From Enterobacteriaceae bacterium ESL0689 (GTDB lineage: Bacteria > Pseudomonadota > Gammaproteobacteria > Enterobacterales > Enterobacteriaceae): a stretch of 64,000 bases of DNA. The position numbers and the translations under genes were made by a program. The DNA is taken from assembly GCA_029433525.1 (NCBI GenBank), contig JAQTIF010000002.1:682001-746000 (forward strand), written 5' to 3'. The notes below the pieces were generated by a model that was not told the DNA's origin, made no database searches, and worked only from the letters and a program-made list of their open reading frames with translations. Positions 47,665 to 57,435 of the stretch are shown here, piece by piece (the stretch's first letter is position 1; each line of letters begins with the position of its first letter).

Positions 47665-49791
47665 TTGCTTAATCCGATCGTTCGTAAATTCCAGTACGGC
47701 CAGCATACCGTCACACTGGAAACAGGTATGATGGCACGCCAGGCGACAGCCGCTGTGATGGTTAACATGGATGATACCGCCGTATTCGTTACCGTCGTGG
47801 GACAGAAAAAGGCCAAACCAGGCCAGGATTTTTTCCCGCTCACTGTTAATTATCAGGAGCGTACTTATGCGGCGGGTAAAATTCCGGGAGGATTTTTCCG
47901 TCGTGAAGGTCGCCCCGGTGAAGGCGAAACATTAATTGCCCGTCTGATTGACCGCCCGATTCGCCCGCTGTTTCCGGAAGGTTTCGTCAACGAGGTGCAG
48001 ATCATTGCGACAGTGGTTTCCGTCAATCCACAAGTTAATCCAGATATCGTCGCAATGATAGGGGCTTCCGCAGCACTGGCTTTATCGGGTATTCCCTTTA
48101 ATGGCCCGATTGGTGCGGCGCGTGTGGGTTATATCAATAACCAGTATGTCCTGAACCCGACACAGGATGAACTGAAATCCAGTCAACTGGATCTGGTGGT
48201 CGCCGGAACAGAAGCCGCCGTATTGATGGTAGAGTCTGAAGCGGCATTATTAAGTGAAGATCAGATGCTTGGAGCGGTTGTCTTTGGTCACGAACAGCAA
48301 CAGGTTGTGATCCAGAACATCAACCAACTAGTAAAAGAAGCGGGCAAACCACGCTGGGAGTGGCAGCCAGAGGCGGTTAATGAAGCGCTGAACGCGCGTG
48401 TCGTCGAACTGGCTGAAGCCCGGCTGAGTGATGCTTATCGTATCACCGATAAACAGGAACGCTATGCGCAGGTCGATGCGATCAAATCTGAAACTATCGA
48501 GGCCTTGCTGGCAGAAGATGACACGCTGGATGCCAATGAACTGGCCGAAATCCTGCACGCGATTGAGAAAAAAGTGGTGCGTAGCCGCGTACTGGCTGGC
48601 GAACCGCGTATTGATGGCCGTGAAAAAGATATGATCCGCGCACTGGATGTGCGTACCGGTGTGCTGCCACGTACTCACGGTTCAGCCCTGTTCACGCGGG
48701 GTGAAACGCAGGCGCTGGTCACCGCCACCCTGGGTACTGCACGGGATGCGCAGAACATCGATGAACTGATGGGTGAGCGTACAGACTCCTTTTTATTCCA
48801 CTATAATTTCCCGCCCTATTCAGTTGGCGAAACCGGGATGGTCGGCTCGCCGAAACGGCGTGAAATTGGTCACGGCCGCCTGGCAAAACGTGGGGTACTG
48901 GCTGTGATGCCAACCGTGGAAGAGTTCCCCTATACTGTGCGTGTCGTTTCTGAAATTACCGAATCTAATGGTTCTTCTTCAATGGCTTCGGTCTGTGGTG
49001 CTTCCCTGGCGTTGATGGATGCTGGTGTTCCGGTGAAGGCGTCTGTTGCCGGTATTGCAATGGGGCTGGTTAAAGAAGGTGATAACTATGTCGTCCTGTC
49101 TGATATTCTCGGCGATGAAGATCATCTGGGTGATATGGACTTTAAAGTCGCAGGTTCCCGTGATGGCATCTCCGCCTTGCAGATGGATATTAAAATCGAA
49201 GGCATCACCCGGGAGATTATGCAGGTTGCGCTGAATCAGGCCAAAGGGGCACGTTTGCATATTCTTAATATCATGGAACAGGCGATTAACGCGCCACGTG
49301 GTGATATCTCTGAGTTTGCCCCGCGTATCCATACCATCAAAATTAATCCGGACAAGATTAAAGATGTGATTGGTAAAGGAGGTTCGGTGATCCGTGCGCT
49401 GACGGAAGAAACAGGCACCACAATCGAAATCGAAGATGATGGTACTGTCAAAATCGCGGCAACCGATGGCGATAAAGCTCGTCATGCGATTCAGCGGATT
49501 GAAGAAATTACCGCTGATATCGAAGTCGGTCGTATCTATAGTGGTAAAGTCACGCGGATTGCTGACTTTGGCGCATTTGTCGCTATCGGTGGCGGTAAAG
49601 AAGGTCTGGTACATATTTCTCAGATTGCAGATAAGCGTGTAGAGAAAGTGACCGATTATCTGCAGGCAGGGCAAGAGGTCGCGGTGAAAGTGCTGGAAGT
49701 TGACCGCCAGGGGCGTGTGCGTTTAAGCATGAAAGAGGCGGTTGAACAGACGCCAGATGCGGTAGCGCCAGAAGCGGAACAAGGCGAATAG
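47665..49791 (+). CDS. pnp: polynucleotide phosphorylase
   Basis: 708 residues with the TTG start used in E. coli (aaaggatag ribosome-binding site). PNPase degrades RNA 3' to 5' with phosphate and is part of the degradosome. Two RNase PH-like domains (the second with [18 protein letters not shown]) are followed by a KH domain ([17 protein letters not shown]) and an S1 domain ([18 protein letters not shown]). The C-terminal tail is slightly shorter than in E. coli. Confidence 0.97.
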   Translation: MLNPIVRKFQYGQHTVTLETGMMARQATAAVMVNMDDTAVFVTVVGQKKAKPGQDFFPLTVNYQERTYAAGKIPGGFFRREGRPGEGETLIARLIDRPIRPLFPEGFVNEVQIIATVVSVNPQVNPDIVAMIGASAALALSGIPFNGPIGAARVGYINNQYVLNPTQDELKSSQLDLVVAGTEAAVLMVESEAALLSEDQMLGAVVFGHEQQQVVIQNINQLVKEAGKPRWEWQPEAVNEALNARVVELAEARLSDAYRITDKQERYAQVDAIKSETIEALLAEDDTLDANELAEILHAIEKKVVRSRVLAGEPRIDGREKDMIRALDVRTGVLPRTHGSALFTRGETQALVTATLGTARDAQNIDELMGERTDSFLFHYNFPPYSVGETGMVGSPKRREIGHGRLAKRGVLAVMPTVEEFPYTVRVVSEITESNGSSSMASVCGASLALMDAGVPVKASVAGIAMGLVKEGDNYVVLSDILGDEDHLGDMDFKVAGSRDGISALQMDIKIEGITREIMQVALNQAKGARLHILNIMEQAINAPRGDISEFAPRIHTIKINPDKIKDVIGKGGSVIRALTEETGTTIEIEDDGTVKIAATDGDKARHAIQRIEEITADIEVGRIYSGKVTRIADFGAFVAIGGGKEGLVHISQIADKRVEKVTDYLQAGQEVAVKVLEVDRQGRVRLSMKEAVEQTPDAVAPEAEQGE

Positions 49792-49801
49792 CGCTACGAT
49801 C

Positions 49802-49829
49802 TACTCCCCCGGATGAGTAAGGGGGAGTA
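49802..49829 (+). terminator. stable hairpin after pnp
   Basis: An 8-bp stem (actccccc / gggggagt) begins 10 bp after the pnp stop. It lacks a real T tract, so it may protect the 3' end or cause partial termination before nlpI. Confidence 0.55.
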
Positions 49830-49835
49830 TGATAA

Positions 49836-49982
49836 AGTCCTGGCCTGGCAGGCGTCACTGGCGCAGGCAGTCTGGATACCGATAGCGCGGAGAAACCGCC
49901 GCGTACAGATATAGTACGCAGGGATTTCAGATACTGCTGAGGGTCAAAGTAGCAAGTAAAATAGCCTGATGGGCCAGGTTCT
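49836..49982. repeat. full copy of dispersed palindromic repeat (147 bp)
   Basis: Ends are agtcctggcctggcagg and, reversed, agaacctggcccatcagg. Inside are gcgtacagatatagtacgc, a palindrome corresponding to the centre of the 40220 copy, and accgatagcgcggagaaacc, which is the segment found alone at 14073 and 15871. It occupies most of the space between pnp and nlpI. Confidence 0.75.
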
Positions 49983-50052
49983 AAGGCAGGATGCCTTGTT
50001 TGTAGCCGGGGAACGGGACGTTCATCCAATCGTTGTCTTCGGGAGTTAGGAA

Positions 50053-50937
50053 ATGAAGCCTTTTTTGCGCTGGTATTTCGTGGCGACAGTGCTCATGCTG
50101 ACAGGATGCAATAATCCTGGCTGGCGTGAGGATCTGGTGCTTGCGGTGCCATTGCAACCGACTTTGCAACAGGAAGTTATGCTGGCGCGTATGGAACAGA
50201 TTATTGCCAGTCGGGCTTTAACCGATGATGAGCGTGCGCAGCTTTTATATGAGCGCGGAGTGTTGTATGATAGTCTCGGTCTGAGAGCGCTGGCGCGGAA
50301 CGATTTTTCACAAGCGCTGGCGATTCGACCGGATATGCCAGAAGTATTCAATTACCTCGGCATTTATTTAACGCAGGCAGGCAATTATGATGCTGCCTAT
50401 GAAGCGTTTGATTCTGTACTTGAGCTTGATCCAACTTACAACTACGCTTACTTAAACCGGGGCATCGCGCTGTATTACGGTGGTCGGGCTAAGTTGGCGC
50501 AAGATGATCTGCTGGCGTTTTATAAAGACGATCCCAATGACCCTTTCCGTAGTCTGTGGCTTTATCTCACTGAGCGTGAACTCAATGAGCAACAGGCGGC
50601 TGGTGCGCTGAAACAGCGCTTCGGTGTATCGAATAAAGGGCAATGGGGATGGAATATTGTCGAGTTCTACCTTGGCGACATTAGCGAACAAACGCTAATG
50701 GAACGTTTGAAGGCAGATGCAACGGATAACACCTCGCTCGCTGAACATCTCAGTGAAACTAACTTCTATTTAGGTAAATATTACTTAAGTCTGGGGGACA
50801 GGGACAGAGCTATGACTCTGTTCAAGCTGACGGTCGCTAACAACGTACATAGCTATGTTGAAGATCGATACGCATTGTTGGAATTATCGCTCATGGGCCA
50901 GGAACAAGATGACCTGGCAGAATCGGACCAGCAATAG
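50053..50937 (+). CDS. nlpI: outer-membrane lipoprotein NlpI
   Basis: 294 residues, the E. coli length. Signal peptide with lipobox LTGC (Cys19). Tetratricopeptide repeats are visible, for example [40 protein letters not shown] and [13 protein letters not shown]. NlpI is a periplasmic adaptor that links peptidoglycan hydrolases such as MepS to the protease Prc. It follows pnp as in E. coli. Confidence 0.96.
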   Translation: MKPFLRWYFVATVLMLTGCNNPGWREDLVLAVPLQPTLQQEVMLARMEQIIASRALTDDERAQLLYERGVLYDSLGLRALARNDFSQALAIRPDMPEVFNYLGIYLTQAGNYDAAYEAFDSVLELDPTYNYAYLNRGIALYYGGRAKLAQDDLLAFYKDDPNDPFRSLWLYLTERELNEQQAAGALKQRFGVSNKGQWGWNIVEFYLGDISEQTLMERLKADATDNTSLAEHLSETNFYLGKYYLSLGDRDRAMTLFKLTVANNVHSYVEDRYALLELSLMGQEQDDLAESDQQ

Positions 50938-51037
50938 CTGACGGATCAATCGGATCATTTTTTGATAACCTTCGTCCTGACGGGGGAGGGGATTGTTGTC
51001 CGTTAATACACCTACTTTGAGCCGGTTCTCACGTTCA

Positions 51038-51118
51038 ATGAAGATTACACCAAATTTTCACATTGAGTTATGTAGACTGGCCACTATTAATTTTGAGGCA
51101 TACGTACTACATGACTGA
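51038..51118 (+). CDS. yrbN: YrbN leader peptide upstream of deaD
   Basis: A 26-codon gene, [18 protein letters not shown]..., which overlaps the deaD start by 8 bp. It is similar in length, position and much of the sequence (ELCRLA.INFEA.VLH) to E. coli YrbN as I recall it. Translation of this peptide is expected to couple to deaD. Its conservation in frame, together with differences at several codons from E. coli, supports a real coding gene. Confidence 0.8.
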   Translation: MKITPNFHIELCRLATINFEAYVLHD

Positions 51119-52955
51119 TTTAGAAACTAATTTTACAGATTTGGGCCTGAAGGCTCCTCTCCTAGAAGCACTGAATGATTTAGGTTATGAAAAACCCTCG
51201 CCTATTCAGGCGGAGTGTATTCCACACCTGCTGGCAGGACGTGATGTTCTGGGCATGGCTCAGACAGGAAGCGGTAAAACGGCTGCATTTTCTTTACCTC
51301 TGTTAAACAATCTCGACCCTGAACTTAAGGCACCACAAATTCTGGTGCTGGCGCCAACCCGTGAGCTGGCGGTGCAGGTTGCTGATGCGATGGCTGATTT
51401 TTCTAAACATATGCGCGGTGTCAACGTGGTCGCGCTGTATGGTGGTCAGCGTTATGACGTGCAGTTACGCGCATTGCGCCAGGGGCCGCAGATTGTGGTC
51501 GGTACGCCTGGGCGTCTGCTTGACCATCTGAAACGCGGTACTCTCGATCTCTCCCGGCTGAGCGGCCTGGTACTGGATGAAGCCGATGAAATGTTGCGGA
51601 TGGGCTTTATCGAAGATGTCGAAACCATTATGGCTGAGATCCCGAAAGGACATCAGACAGCGCTGTTTTCCGCCACCATGCCAGAAGCGATTCGCCGTAT
51701 TACCCGTCGCTTTATGCAGGACCCGCAGGAAGTCCGCATCAAATCGAGTGTCACCACACGCCCGGATATCAGCCAGAGCTATTGGACTGTGTACGGTATG
51801 CGGAAAAATGAAGCGCTGGTGCGTTTTCTCGAAGCAGAAGATTTTGATGCGGCGATTATTTTTGTCCGCACTAAAAATGCGACCCTCGAAGTGGCGGAGG
51901 CGCTTGAACGTAGCGGTTATAATAGCGCCGCGCTGAATGGCGATATGAATCAGGTGCTGCGTGAGCAGACCCTTGAACGGCTGAAAAATGGTCGCCTGGA
52001 TATTCTGATTGCCACGGACGTTGCTGCGCGTGGTCTGGATGTCGAACGTATCAGTCTGGTCGTGAACTATGATATCCCGATGGATTCGGAATCTTACGTT
52101 CACCGTATCGGTCGTACCGGACGCGCCGGACGTGCAGGACGTGCGCTGTTATTCGTTGAGAATCGCGAACGTCGTCTGCTGCGCAACATTGAGCGCACGA
52201 TGAAGCTGACGATCCCGGAAGTGGATCTACCAAATGCGGAGTTACTGGGTCAGCGTCGGCTGGAAAAATTTGCTGCAAAAGTACAGCAACAACTGGAAAG
52301 CAGCGATCTCGATCAATACCGTGCGTTGCTGACAAAAATTCAGCCAGCCACCGACGGGGAAGCGCTGGATAGTGACACCCTGGCTGCCGCGCTGTTAAAA
52401 ATGGCACAAGGTGAACGTCCGCTCATCGTCCCACCTGACGCGCCTGCGCGTGCACGTCGTGAATTTCGCGATCGTGATGATCGTTCCGAACGTCGTGGTG
52501 ATCGTGAAGATCGTCCTCGTCGTGAGCGTCGTGATGTGGGTGAAATGGATCTCTACCGTATTGAAGTCGGTCGTGATGATGGTGTTGAAGTCCGTCATAT
52601 TGTTGGCGCTATCGCCAATGAAGGCGATATCAGTAGCCGTTACATCGGTAATATCAAAATGTTCGCATCGCACTCGACCATTGAGCTGCCAAAAGGTATG
52701 CCGAATGAAGTGCTGCAACACTTTACCCGCACTCGTATTCTGAATAAGCCGATGAATATGCAGTTGCTGGGTGCCGCACAGCCACGTTCTGAACGTCGTG
52801 GTAATGGTCGTGGTTTTTCTGGTGAGCGTCGTGAAGGAGGGCGTAGCTTTGCCGGTGAGCGCCGTAGTGAAGGACGTCGCTTCAACAATAGCGAACGCCG
52901 CACGCCACGCCGTGATGAATCGACAGGCCGTCGTCGTTTTAACGATGATGCCTAA
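51111..52955 (+). CDS. deaD: cold-shock DEAD-box RNA helicase DeaD (CsdA)
   Basis: 614 residues from the ATG at 51111; an in-frame start further upstream would read through the yrbN region and is not supported. DeaD unwinds RNA for ribosome assembly and mRNA decay in the cold. Motifs: Q-motif region [18 protein letters not shown] (I), PTRELA (Ia), [12 protein letters not shown] (II), SAT (III), [10 protein letters not shown] (V) and [14 protein letters not shown] (VI). An RNA-binding domain and an Arg/Gly-rich tail follow. The tail is somewhat shorter than in E. coli (629 residues). Confidence 0.97.
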   Translation: MTDLETNFTDLGLKAPLLEALNDLGYEKPSPIQAECIPHLLAGRDVLGMAQTGSGKTAAFSLPLLNNLDPELKAPQILVLAPTRELAVQVADAMADFSKHMRGVNVVALYGGQRYDVQLRALRQGPQIVVGTPGRLLDHLKRGTLDLSRLSGLVLDEADEMLRMGFIEDVETIMAEIPKGHQTALFSATMPEAIRRITRRFMQDPQEVRIKSSVTTRPDISQSYWTVYGMRKNEALVRFLEAEDFDAAIIFVRTKNATLEVAEALERSGYNSAALNGDMNQVLREQTLERLKNGRLDILIATDVAARGLDVERISLVVNYDIPMDSESYVHRIGRTGRAGRAGRALLFVENRERRLLRNIERTMKLTIPEVDLPNAELLGQRRLEKFAAKVQQQLESSDLDQYRALLTKIQPATDGEALDSDTLAAALLKMAQGERPLIVPPDAPARARREFRDRDDRSERRGDREDRPRRERRDVGEMDLYRIEVGRDDGVEVRHIVGAIANEGDISSRYIGNIKMFASHSTIELPKGMPNEVLQHFTRTRILNKPMNMQLLGAAQPRSERRGNGRGFSGERREGGRSFAGERRSEGRRFNNSERRTPRRDESTGRRRFNDDA

Positions 52956-52978
52956 CTGACTACATTTATCATGTTAAA

Positions 52979-53004
52979 GTAGCCCCGGCGGGGCTGCTTT
53001 TTTT
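52979..53004 (+). terminator. rho-independent terminator of deaD
   Basis: GC-rich stem agcccc / ggggct with a short loop (52981-52996) and a T7 tract, 24 bp after the deaD stop. Confidence 0.9.
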
Positions 53005-53031
53005 ATTGGCTGACAACGGTCATGGTTGTGA

Positions 53032-53910
53032 TCAACTCAGCAATTCCAGTCCGGCCAGTTGTTTCCAGTAGCCATTACAATCGTGACGGGCTGCCAGTGG
53101 CAAAGGCGCCTGGCCATTTTCATTGGCGCGAAAAGCATCAAGCATCACGAATGTCTCATCTCCCAGCGGTGACAAACGTACCATATCGACCAGCCCCTGC
53201 ATCGAGGGCAGTTCATTGCCGAGGTTGTAAACATAACCACTCATGGTTTGAATCCCATTGAGCACAAAAACCTGCTGATTTTCCTGCGAAAAAACATGAC
53301 GCCCGTTAGGGTAATTCACACAACAGGTCTGACAGTGATCTTTCGGCAGATTCTCCGATCGTGCGGTAAAGCAACGCGCCGAATAGGCGAGGGGCAGATG
53401 GCCGTAGCTTAATACTTCGACTTCAAACTGATGACGGATCCCGAGTTCTTCACACTGATTAAGCAGATTGATCAGCCAGTCGCGTGAAAGCTCAACCGGC
53501 ATGCACCAGCGGATCATGCCTTGTTTGCGTAACAAGCGCAGGGTGACGGCGTTATAGCAGTTCAGGGCATGGCCGGCGATAAACGGTAGATGGCGTTCGG
53601 CACACATATTGACGACCCCAAAGTCACTGGCTTCAATCAGAAACTCGCCATTATCAACGTAGCGTTTGAGCTCACTGACTTCTGACTCCGCTTGCACCAG
53701 CGCGAGCGTAGAAAGCACCACTTGTTTACCGCTGTCAGCCAGCGCTTTCGCCATCGCCAGCCAGTCACCAAATTGGGTCGTCCGACGTTTACTGCATACC
53801 GCTTCACCCAGATAAATCGTATCGGCGCTGGAGTGTGCGGCCTGCTGGTAAAAGTCCTCCAGCTTCTCTTTTGGCCAGTAGAAAAGCACCGGCCCTAATG
53901 AATATTTCAT
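53032..53910 (-). CDS. ubiV: O2-independent ubiquinone hydroxylation protein UbiV (YhbV)
   Basis: 292 residues, U32 peptidase-like family. With UbiU and UbiT it hydroxylates ubiquinone precursors without oxygen, using prephenate as oxygen donor. The [4Fe-4S] ligands are visible as Cys near residue 39 (GEAVCSKRR) and the cluster ARCFTAR...DHCQTCCVNYP near residues 180-197. It follows ubiU on the minus strand by 8 bp. Confidence 0.94.
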   Translation of the reverse strand: MKYSLGPVLFYWPKEKLEDFYQQAAHSSADTIYLGEAVCSKRRTTQFGDWLAMAKALADSGKQVVLSTLALVQAESEVSELKRYVDNGEFLIEASDFGVVNMCAERHLPFIAGHALNCYNAVTLRLLRKQGMIRWCMPVELSRDWLINLLNQCEELGIRHQFEVEVLSYGHLPLAYSARCFTARSENLPKDHCQTCCVNYPNGRHVFSQENQQVFVLNGIQTMSGYVYNLGNELPSMQGLVDMVRLSPLGDETFVMLDAFRANENGQAPLPLAARHDCNGYWKQLAGLELLS

Positions 53911-53918
53911 CCTCTACC

Positions 53919-54914
53919 TCATTGCCATTGACGGAGATAGGCCCCCGCAGTGGTTTGCGTCCCTTCTGACATCGCGTCCAGTGTCTCCACCCAGGCCAGA
54001 GATGGCACAAAGTTTTGTGGATCGGCTTTACAACGATCGATCGCCTGACGCCAGACTTTTGTCACCTGACTGACATAGGCCGGGCTGCGCTGACGGCCTT
54101 CGATTTTCACTGAAGCGATCTGCGCGGCCATCAGTTGTGGCAATAATTCCAGCGTATTCAGGCTGACAGGCTCCTCCAGGGCGTGATAACGCTTGCCATC
54201 GACCAGATAGCGCCCTTTGCAGAGCGTCGGATAACCGGCGTTTTCACCATCCTGATAGCGGTCAATCAGGACATTATTCAGCCGCGACTCCAGCCCTTGT
54301 GGTGTTTGCTGCCAGCGAACGAAACGCGCAGGTGAACAGGCCCCCACCGTATTGGGTGATTCACCGGTCAGATAAGAAGAGAGGTAGCATCGCCCTTCAG
54401 CCATAATGCACAAACTCCCAAATGCAAAGACCTCCAGCGGTACCGGCGTGACGCGCGCCAGTTGTCTGACCTGATGAATCGAGAGGACGCGCGGCAGCAC
54501 CACCCGGCTGACGGCAAAATGGCGATGATAAAAACGAATCGCCTGTTCATGGGTTGCCGATGCCTGAACTGAGACATGGCGCTCAATATGCGGATAGCGT
54601 TCAGTGGCATACTCAAGCATCGCAATATCCGCCAGAATCAGCACATCAGCACCCAGTTGTGCGGCGATATCGACCGCACGTTGCCAGCGGGCATAACCGT
54701 CCGGATGGGCGAAAGTATTGATCGCAATATGCAGCTTACGGCGATGCTGATGAACAAAACTGACGGCTTCCTGCAGTTTTTTTTCGCTGAAATTGAGACC
54801 AGCAAAGTGGCGGGCGTTGGTATCATCTTTCAGCCCGATATAGACGGCATCGGCACCATTTTCGATAGCGGTTTTTAGTGCCGGAAGGTTACCGGCTGGA
54901 CAGAGTAGTTCCAT
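53919..54914 (-). CDS. ubiU: O2-independent ubiquinone hydroxylation protein UbiU (YhbU)
   Basis: 331 residues from the ATG at 54914 (MELLCPAGNLPALKTAI), the E. coli length. It forms a heterodimer with UbiV. The cluster cysteines lie in GSLCIMAEGRCYLSSYLTG, VGACSPAR and YPTLCKGRY. Divergent from ubiT across a 220-bp control region. Confidence 0.95.
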   Translation of the reverse strand: MELLCPAGNLPALKTAIENGADAVYIGLKDDTNARHFAGLNFSEKKLQEAVSFVHQHRRKLHIAINTFAHPDGYARWQRAVDIAAQLGADVLILADIAMLEYATERYPHIERHVSVQASATHEQAIRFYHRHFAVSRVVLPRVLSIHQVRQLARVTPVPLEVFAFGSLCIMAEGRCYLSSYLTGESPNTVGACSPARFVRWQQTPQGLESRLNNVLIDRYQDGENAGYPTLCKGRYLVDGKRYHALEEPVSLNTLELLPQLMAAQIASVKIEGRQRSPAYVSQVTKVWRQAIDRCKADPQNFVPSLAWVETLDAMSEGTQTTAGAYLRQWQ

Positions 54915-55137
54915 AATTTCCTCTGAAAAAATTCGGCCCGACAGCAACGCTAACGGATCTCCAGGGGGTGAATTTTAGTTAACCTTCGGCGGATAAGTTT
55001 TGATTTGAGGCAGTGAAAAGTATATTGGCCAGCGCCAGAATCGGCATCTGTTGCGCTGATTTTATTGATTGACATCGCAGCATCCTTTTTATGTTATGTC
55101 ACAATAGTAAAACGATGATGATTATGGAATAAGACTT
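54915..55137. promoter_or_regulatory. ubiUV / ubiT divergent control region with promoter and FNR-like site
   Basis: Toward ubiT there is a -35 TTGACA at 55069-55074 and, after 17 bp, TGTTAT at 55092-55097. An FNR-like sequence TTGAT-TGAC-ATCGC (55065-55078; consensus TTGAT-N4-ATCAA) overlaps the -35. In E. coli the ubiUV genes respond to oxygen through FNR. Here the site matches well only in its left half, so this is tentative. Confidence 0.5.
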
Positions 55138-55662
55138 GTGTTAGATAAATTACGTTCCCGTCTGGTTCGTTTTGGCCCCTCTGTATTGAGTGTGCCGGTT
55201 AAGCTCACCCCTTTTGCTCTCCAGCGGCAGGTGCTGGAGCGGGTATTAAGCTGGCAATTTCGCCAGGCGCTGGCGGAAGGCGAGCTGGACTTTCTCACGG
55301 ATCGCTGGCTCAGCATTCATGTGCGTGATATTGGCCTGATGTGGTACACCTCGGTCATCGACGGACAACTGGTGGTGAGTGCGGCGGCGAATGCCGATGT
55401 CAGTTTTAGCGCTGATGTTAATGATCTCCTGATGGTCATTGCCCGTAAACAGGACCCGGATACCCTGTTCTTCCAGCGACGGCTGATCATCGAAGGGGAT
55501 ACCGAACTGGGGTTGTATGTGAAAAATCTGCTGGATGCAATTGAGCTGGATCAGATGCCCGCCGTGCTCCGCATCATGTTGCTACAACTGGCTGATTTTG
55601 TCGAAGCTGGGCTGAATAGCACGCAAAAATCACCGTCGACGTCAGCAGGTGAAGTATGCTGA
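55138..55662 (+). CDS. ubiT: ubiquinone biosynthesis accessory factor UbiT (YhbT)
   Basis: 174 residues, the E. coli length, with a GTG start. An SCP2-type lipid-binding domain (ADVSFSADVNDLLMVIARKQ, FFQRRLIIEGDTELGLYVKN) probably presents ubiquinone precursors to UbiU-UbiV under anaerobic conditions. It overlaps yhbS by 7 bp. Confidence 0.94.
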   Translation: MLDKLRSRLVRFGPSVLSVPVKLTPFALQRQVLERVLSWQFRQALAEGELDFLTDRWLSIHVRDIGLMWYTSVIDGQLVVSAAANADVSFSADVNDLLMVIARKQDPDTLFFQRRLIIEGDTELGLYVKNLLDAIELDQMPAVLRIMLLQLADFVEAGLNSTQKSPSTSAGEVC

Positions 55663-56159
55663 TTCGGGTTGAAATTGGTATTGATGCGCCAGGCATTGAT
55701 GCGTTACTGCGGCGTACCTTTTCCGATGACAGCCAGGCAAAGCGGGTGCATCACTTACGTCAGGATAGCCTGATCACCCTCGGACTGGTGGCGACCGATG
55801 ATGAAGGGCAGATTATCGGTTATGTCGCGTTTACCCCGGTTAGCGTCGCCGGTGAAGAACGGCAATGGGTAGCGCTGGCTCCGCTGGCAGTCGATAAACC
55901 GTATCGGCAACAGGGCATCGCCAGCCAGTTAGTTTATGAAGGTCTGGATGCCTTGAATGAGTTTGGCTATGCGGCGGTAGTCACGCAGGGTGATCCGGCA
56001 CTGTTTCAGCATCTCGGTTTTGTGCTGGCGACTGATTTTGATCTGCATTATCGCGAGCCAAAGCGTGAGGCGCCATTGCAGATCTACCCACTGGCTGGCG
56101 ATGCGCTGAATGGCGTACAAGGGCTGGTAGAGTACAGCGCCCCTTTTAATTATCGGTAA
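55656..56159 (+). CDS. yhbS: GNAT-family N-acetyltransferase YhbS
   Basis: 167 residues. The acetyl-CoA loop is visible as [20 protein letters not shown] (about residues 82-101), followed by [19 protein letters not shown]. In E. coli the substrate is poorly known. Its 3' end overlaps the convergent yhbQ by 14 bp. Confidence 0.92.
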   Translation: MLIRVEIGIDAPGIDALLRRTFSDDSQAKRVHHLRQDSLITLGLVATDDEGQIIGYVAFTPVSVAGEERQWVALAPLAVDKPYRQQGIASQLVYEGLDALNEFGYAAVVTQGDPALFQHLGFVLATDFDLHYREPKREAPLQIYPLAGDALNGVQGLVEYSAPFNYR

Positions 56160-56430
56160 ACTTCGCCAGAAGGGATGCAAAAGCGCCTTCATCAGTCACG
56201 AGGCACTCTTTCTGGCGTTTTGTCAGCCGCTTAATGCGATATTCCAGTTGCAATGCCCGTGAATGTTTGCCTACCTTCTGGCTGAATACCAGTTGTAACT
56301 CACCTCTGCCGCGCAAAGCTTTTGCCCCTTTGCCATTTTGATGCTGGCAAAAACGGCGCGCAACATCCGTCGTAATTCCGGTATACAAACGATTATCAGC
56401 AGTACGTATCAGATAGACAAACCAGCACAT
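56146..56430 (-). CDS. yhbQ: GIY-YIG domain protein YhbQ
   Basis: 94 residues from the ATG at 56430 ([20 protein letters not shown]), a little shorter than E. coli YhbQ (100). A UPF0213-type GIY-YIG nuclease fold: VYLI...[12 protein letters not shown], then [12 protein letters not shown] and [13 protein letters not shown]. It may act on DNA, but its role is not settled. Extending to an earlier in-frame ATG would add a hydrophobic stretch unlike the family. Confidence 0.92.
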   Translation of the reverse strand: MCWFVYLIRTADNRLYTGITTDVARRFCQHQNGKGAKALRGRGELQLVFSQKVGKHSRALQLEYRIKRLTKRQKECLVTDEGAFASLLAKFTDN

Positions 56431-56457
56431 AGTCGCAGCGTCAGTGTATGATGAGAT

Positions 56458-56838
56458 GTGTACCATAACACAGATGACAAGAGGATAAAGCATGAGGATA
56501 TTGAAAAGGAAGTTTTCCAGCTGATAGAGCAATATAATGGAAAAAATATTTTTACCTTCCGTCGTTATAAGCTGATGCGTGCAACGGATTTGAATAATGA
56601 TTTCCGTATCGATCCATTAGATGCTTACGCTCTGCTGGAGCGTTTCGCAGAAAAATTTGGCATTGAGCCGTCAGAGATAAATTTTGGGCACTATTTCCCT
56701 GATAATCGAGCGCCCGATGAGCCGCTAACAATTCAGCTTCTGATTGAAGGAGATGGCAGTCTAAACATAATTCAGGTGGAGACTTTATTGTGTTTTCTGA
56801 TGTGTTATGGCTTGATCCACGACCCCAAGATAAGGTGA
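56458..56838 (+). CDS. DUF1493-like protein
   Basis: Up to 126 residues from a GTG at 56458; the start is uncertain, because the first 15 residues have no family pattern and no ribosome-binding site is clear. The body ([47 protein letters not shown]) looks like the DUF1493 family of acyl-carrier-protein-like small proteins known from enterobacteria. No function is known to me. The following gene seems to be its usual partner. Confidence 0.65.
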   Translation: MYHNTDDKRIKHEDIEKEVFQLIEQYNGKNIFTFRRYKLMRATDLNNDFRIDPLDAYALLERFAEKFGIEPSEINFGHYFPDNRAPDEPLTIQLLIEGDGSLNIIQVETLLCFLMCYGLIHDPKIR

Positions 56839-56845
56839 TAATTTT

Positions 56846-57215
56846 ATGAAAAAACGGACTGTCAAAAAAATAACCATAGCTATGCTATTTGTTGCATGGA
56901 TTTTTTTTCGCAACAATTATACCTGGCACATACCATATGTTATATGAGAAATATAGCCCCGATAAAAATTATAAAGTAAGAGTGTTCTATGGAGGGATTA
57001 TTTCTCCTGTATCACTCTATAAATATCTTGCAGCAAAAAATTATTTCTTTATTCTTTATGATAAAGAAGGAAACGAAATATACAAACCATCACCCTATTA
57101 TGGGACCTCTAATATTGGCGCGTCTGGCGATATCACATTTATATATGGTGATAAACATTCTTTATTTTTTCCTGGCGCGGATGGTACTTATGATGCGTAC
57201 GATTTACCGGAATAA
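56846..57215 (+). pseudogene. membrane-anchored DUF6201-like protein, frameshifted in a T8 run
   Basis: The start MKKRTVKKITIAMLFVAWIF encodes a signal-anchor segment, but after a run of eight T (56901-56908) the frame changes. The rest (GTYHMLYEKYSPDKNYKVRV, then NYFFILYDKEGNEIYKPSPY) is in the frame that would be read if the run had seven T. The body resembles small lipid-anchored or membrane proteins I remember as DUF6201, often next to DUF1493. One extra T explains the break, either as mutation, phase-variable tract or sequencing error. Confidence 0.6.
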
Positions 57216-57230
57216 ATTATGCACCTACAA

Positions 57231-57258
57231 CTAAGAGCCGAATGGGATAGGCTCTTAG
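57231..57258. terminator. hairpin between the DUF gene pair and parE
   Basis: Perfect 9-bp stem ctaagagcc / ggctcttag with a 10-base loop. No T tract follows. A second, longer-range inverted repeat (gatcacgggat at 57365-57375 and atcccgtgatc at 57407-57417) stands just behind parE and could act as its 3' structure. The 220-bp gap holds no gene. Confidence 0.5.
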
Positions 57259-57435
57259 CCAGGATATAGTCGATTTTCATTCAGGGGAAATGCGTTTCGA
57301 TTGTCACGCCATAGCCCTCAGACTGATTTTTCACAGGGGATGACAACTATCACTGACAGTGAGGGATCACGGGATAGTGAGCCCGCCTGAAAGATAAACA
57401 GACAGAATCCCGTGATCAGCTTTGCTGGCCGTCAG

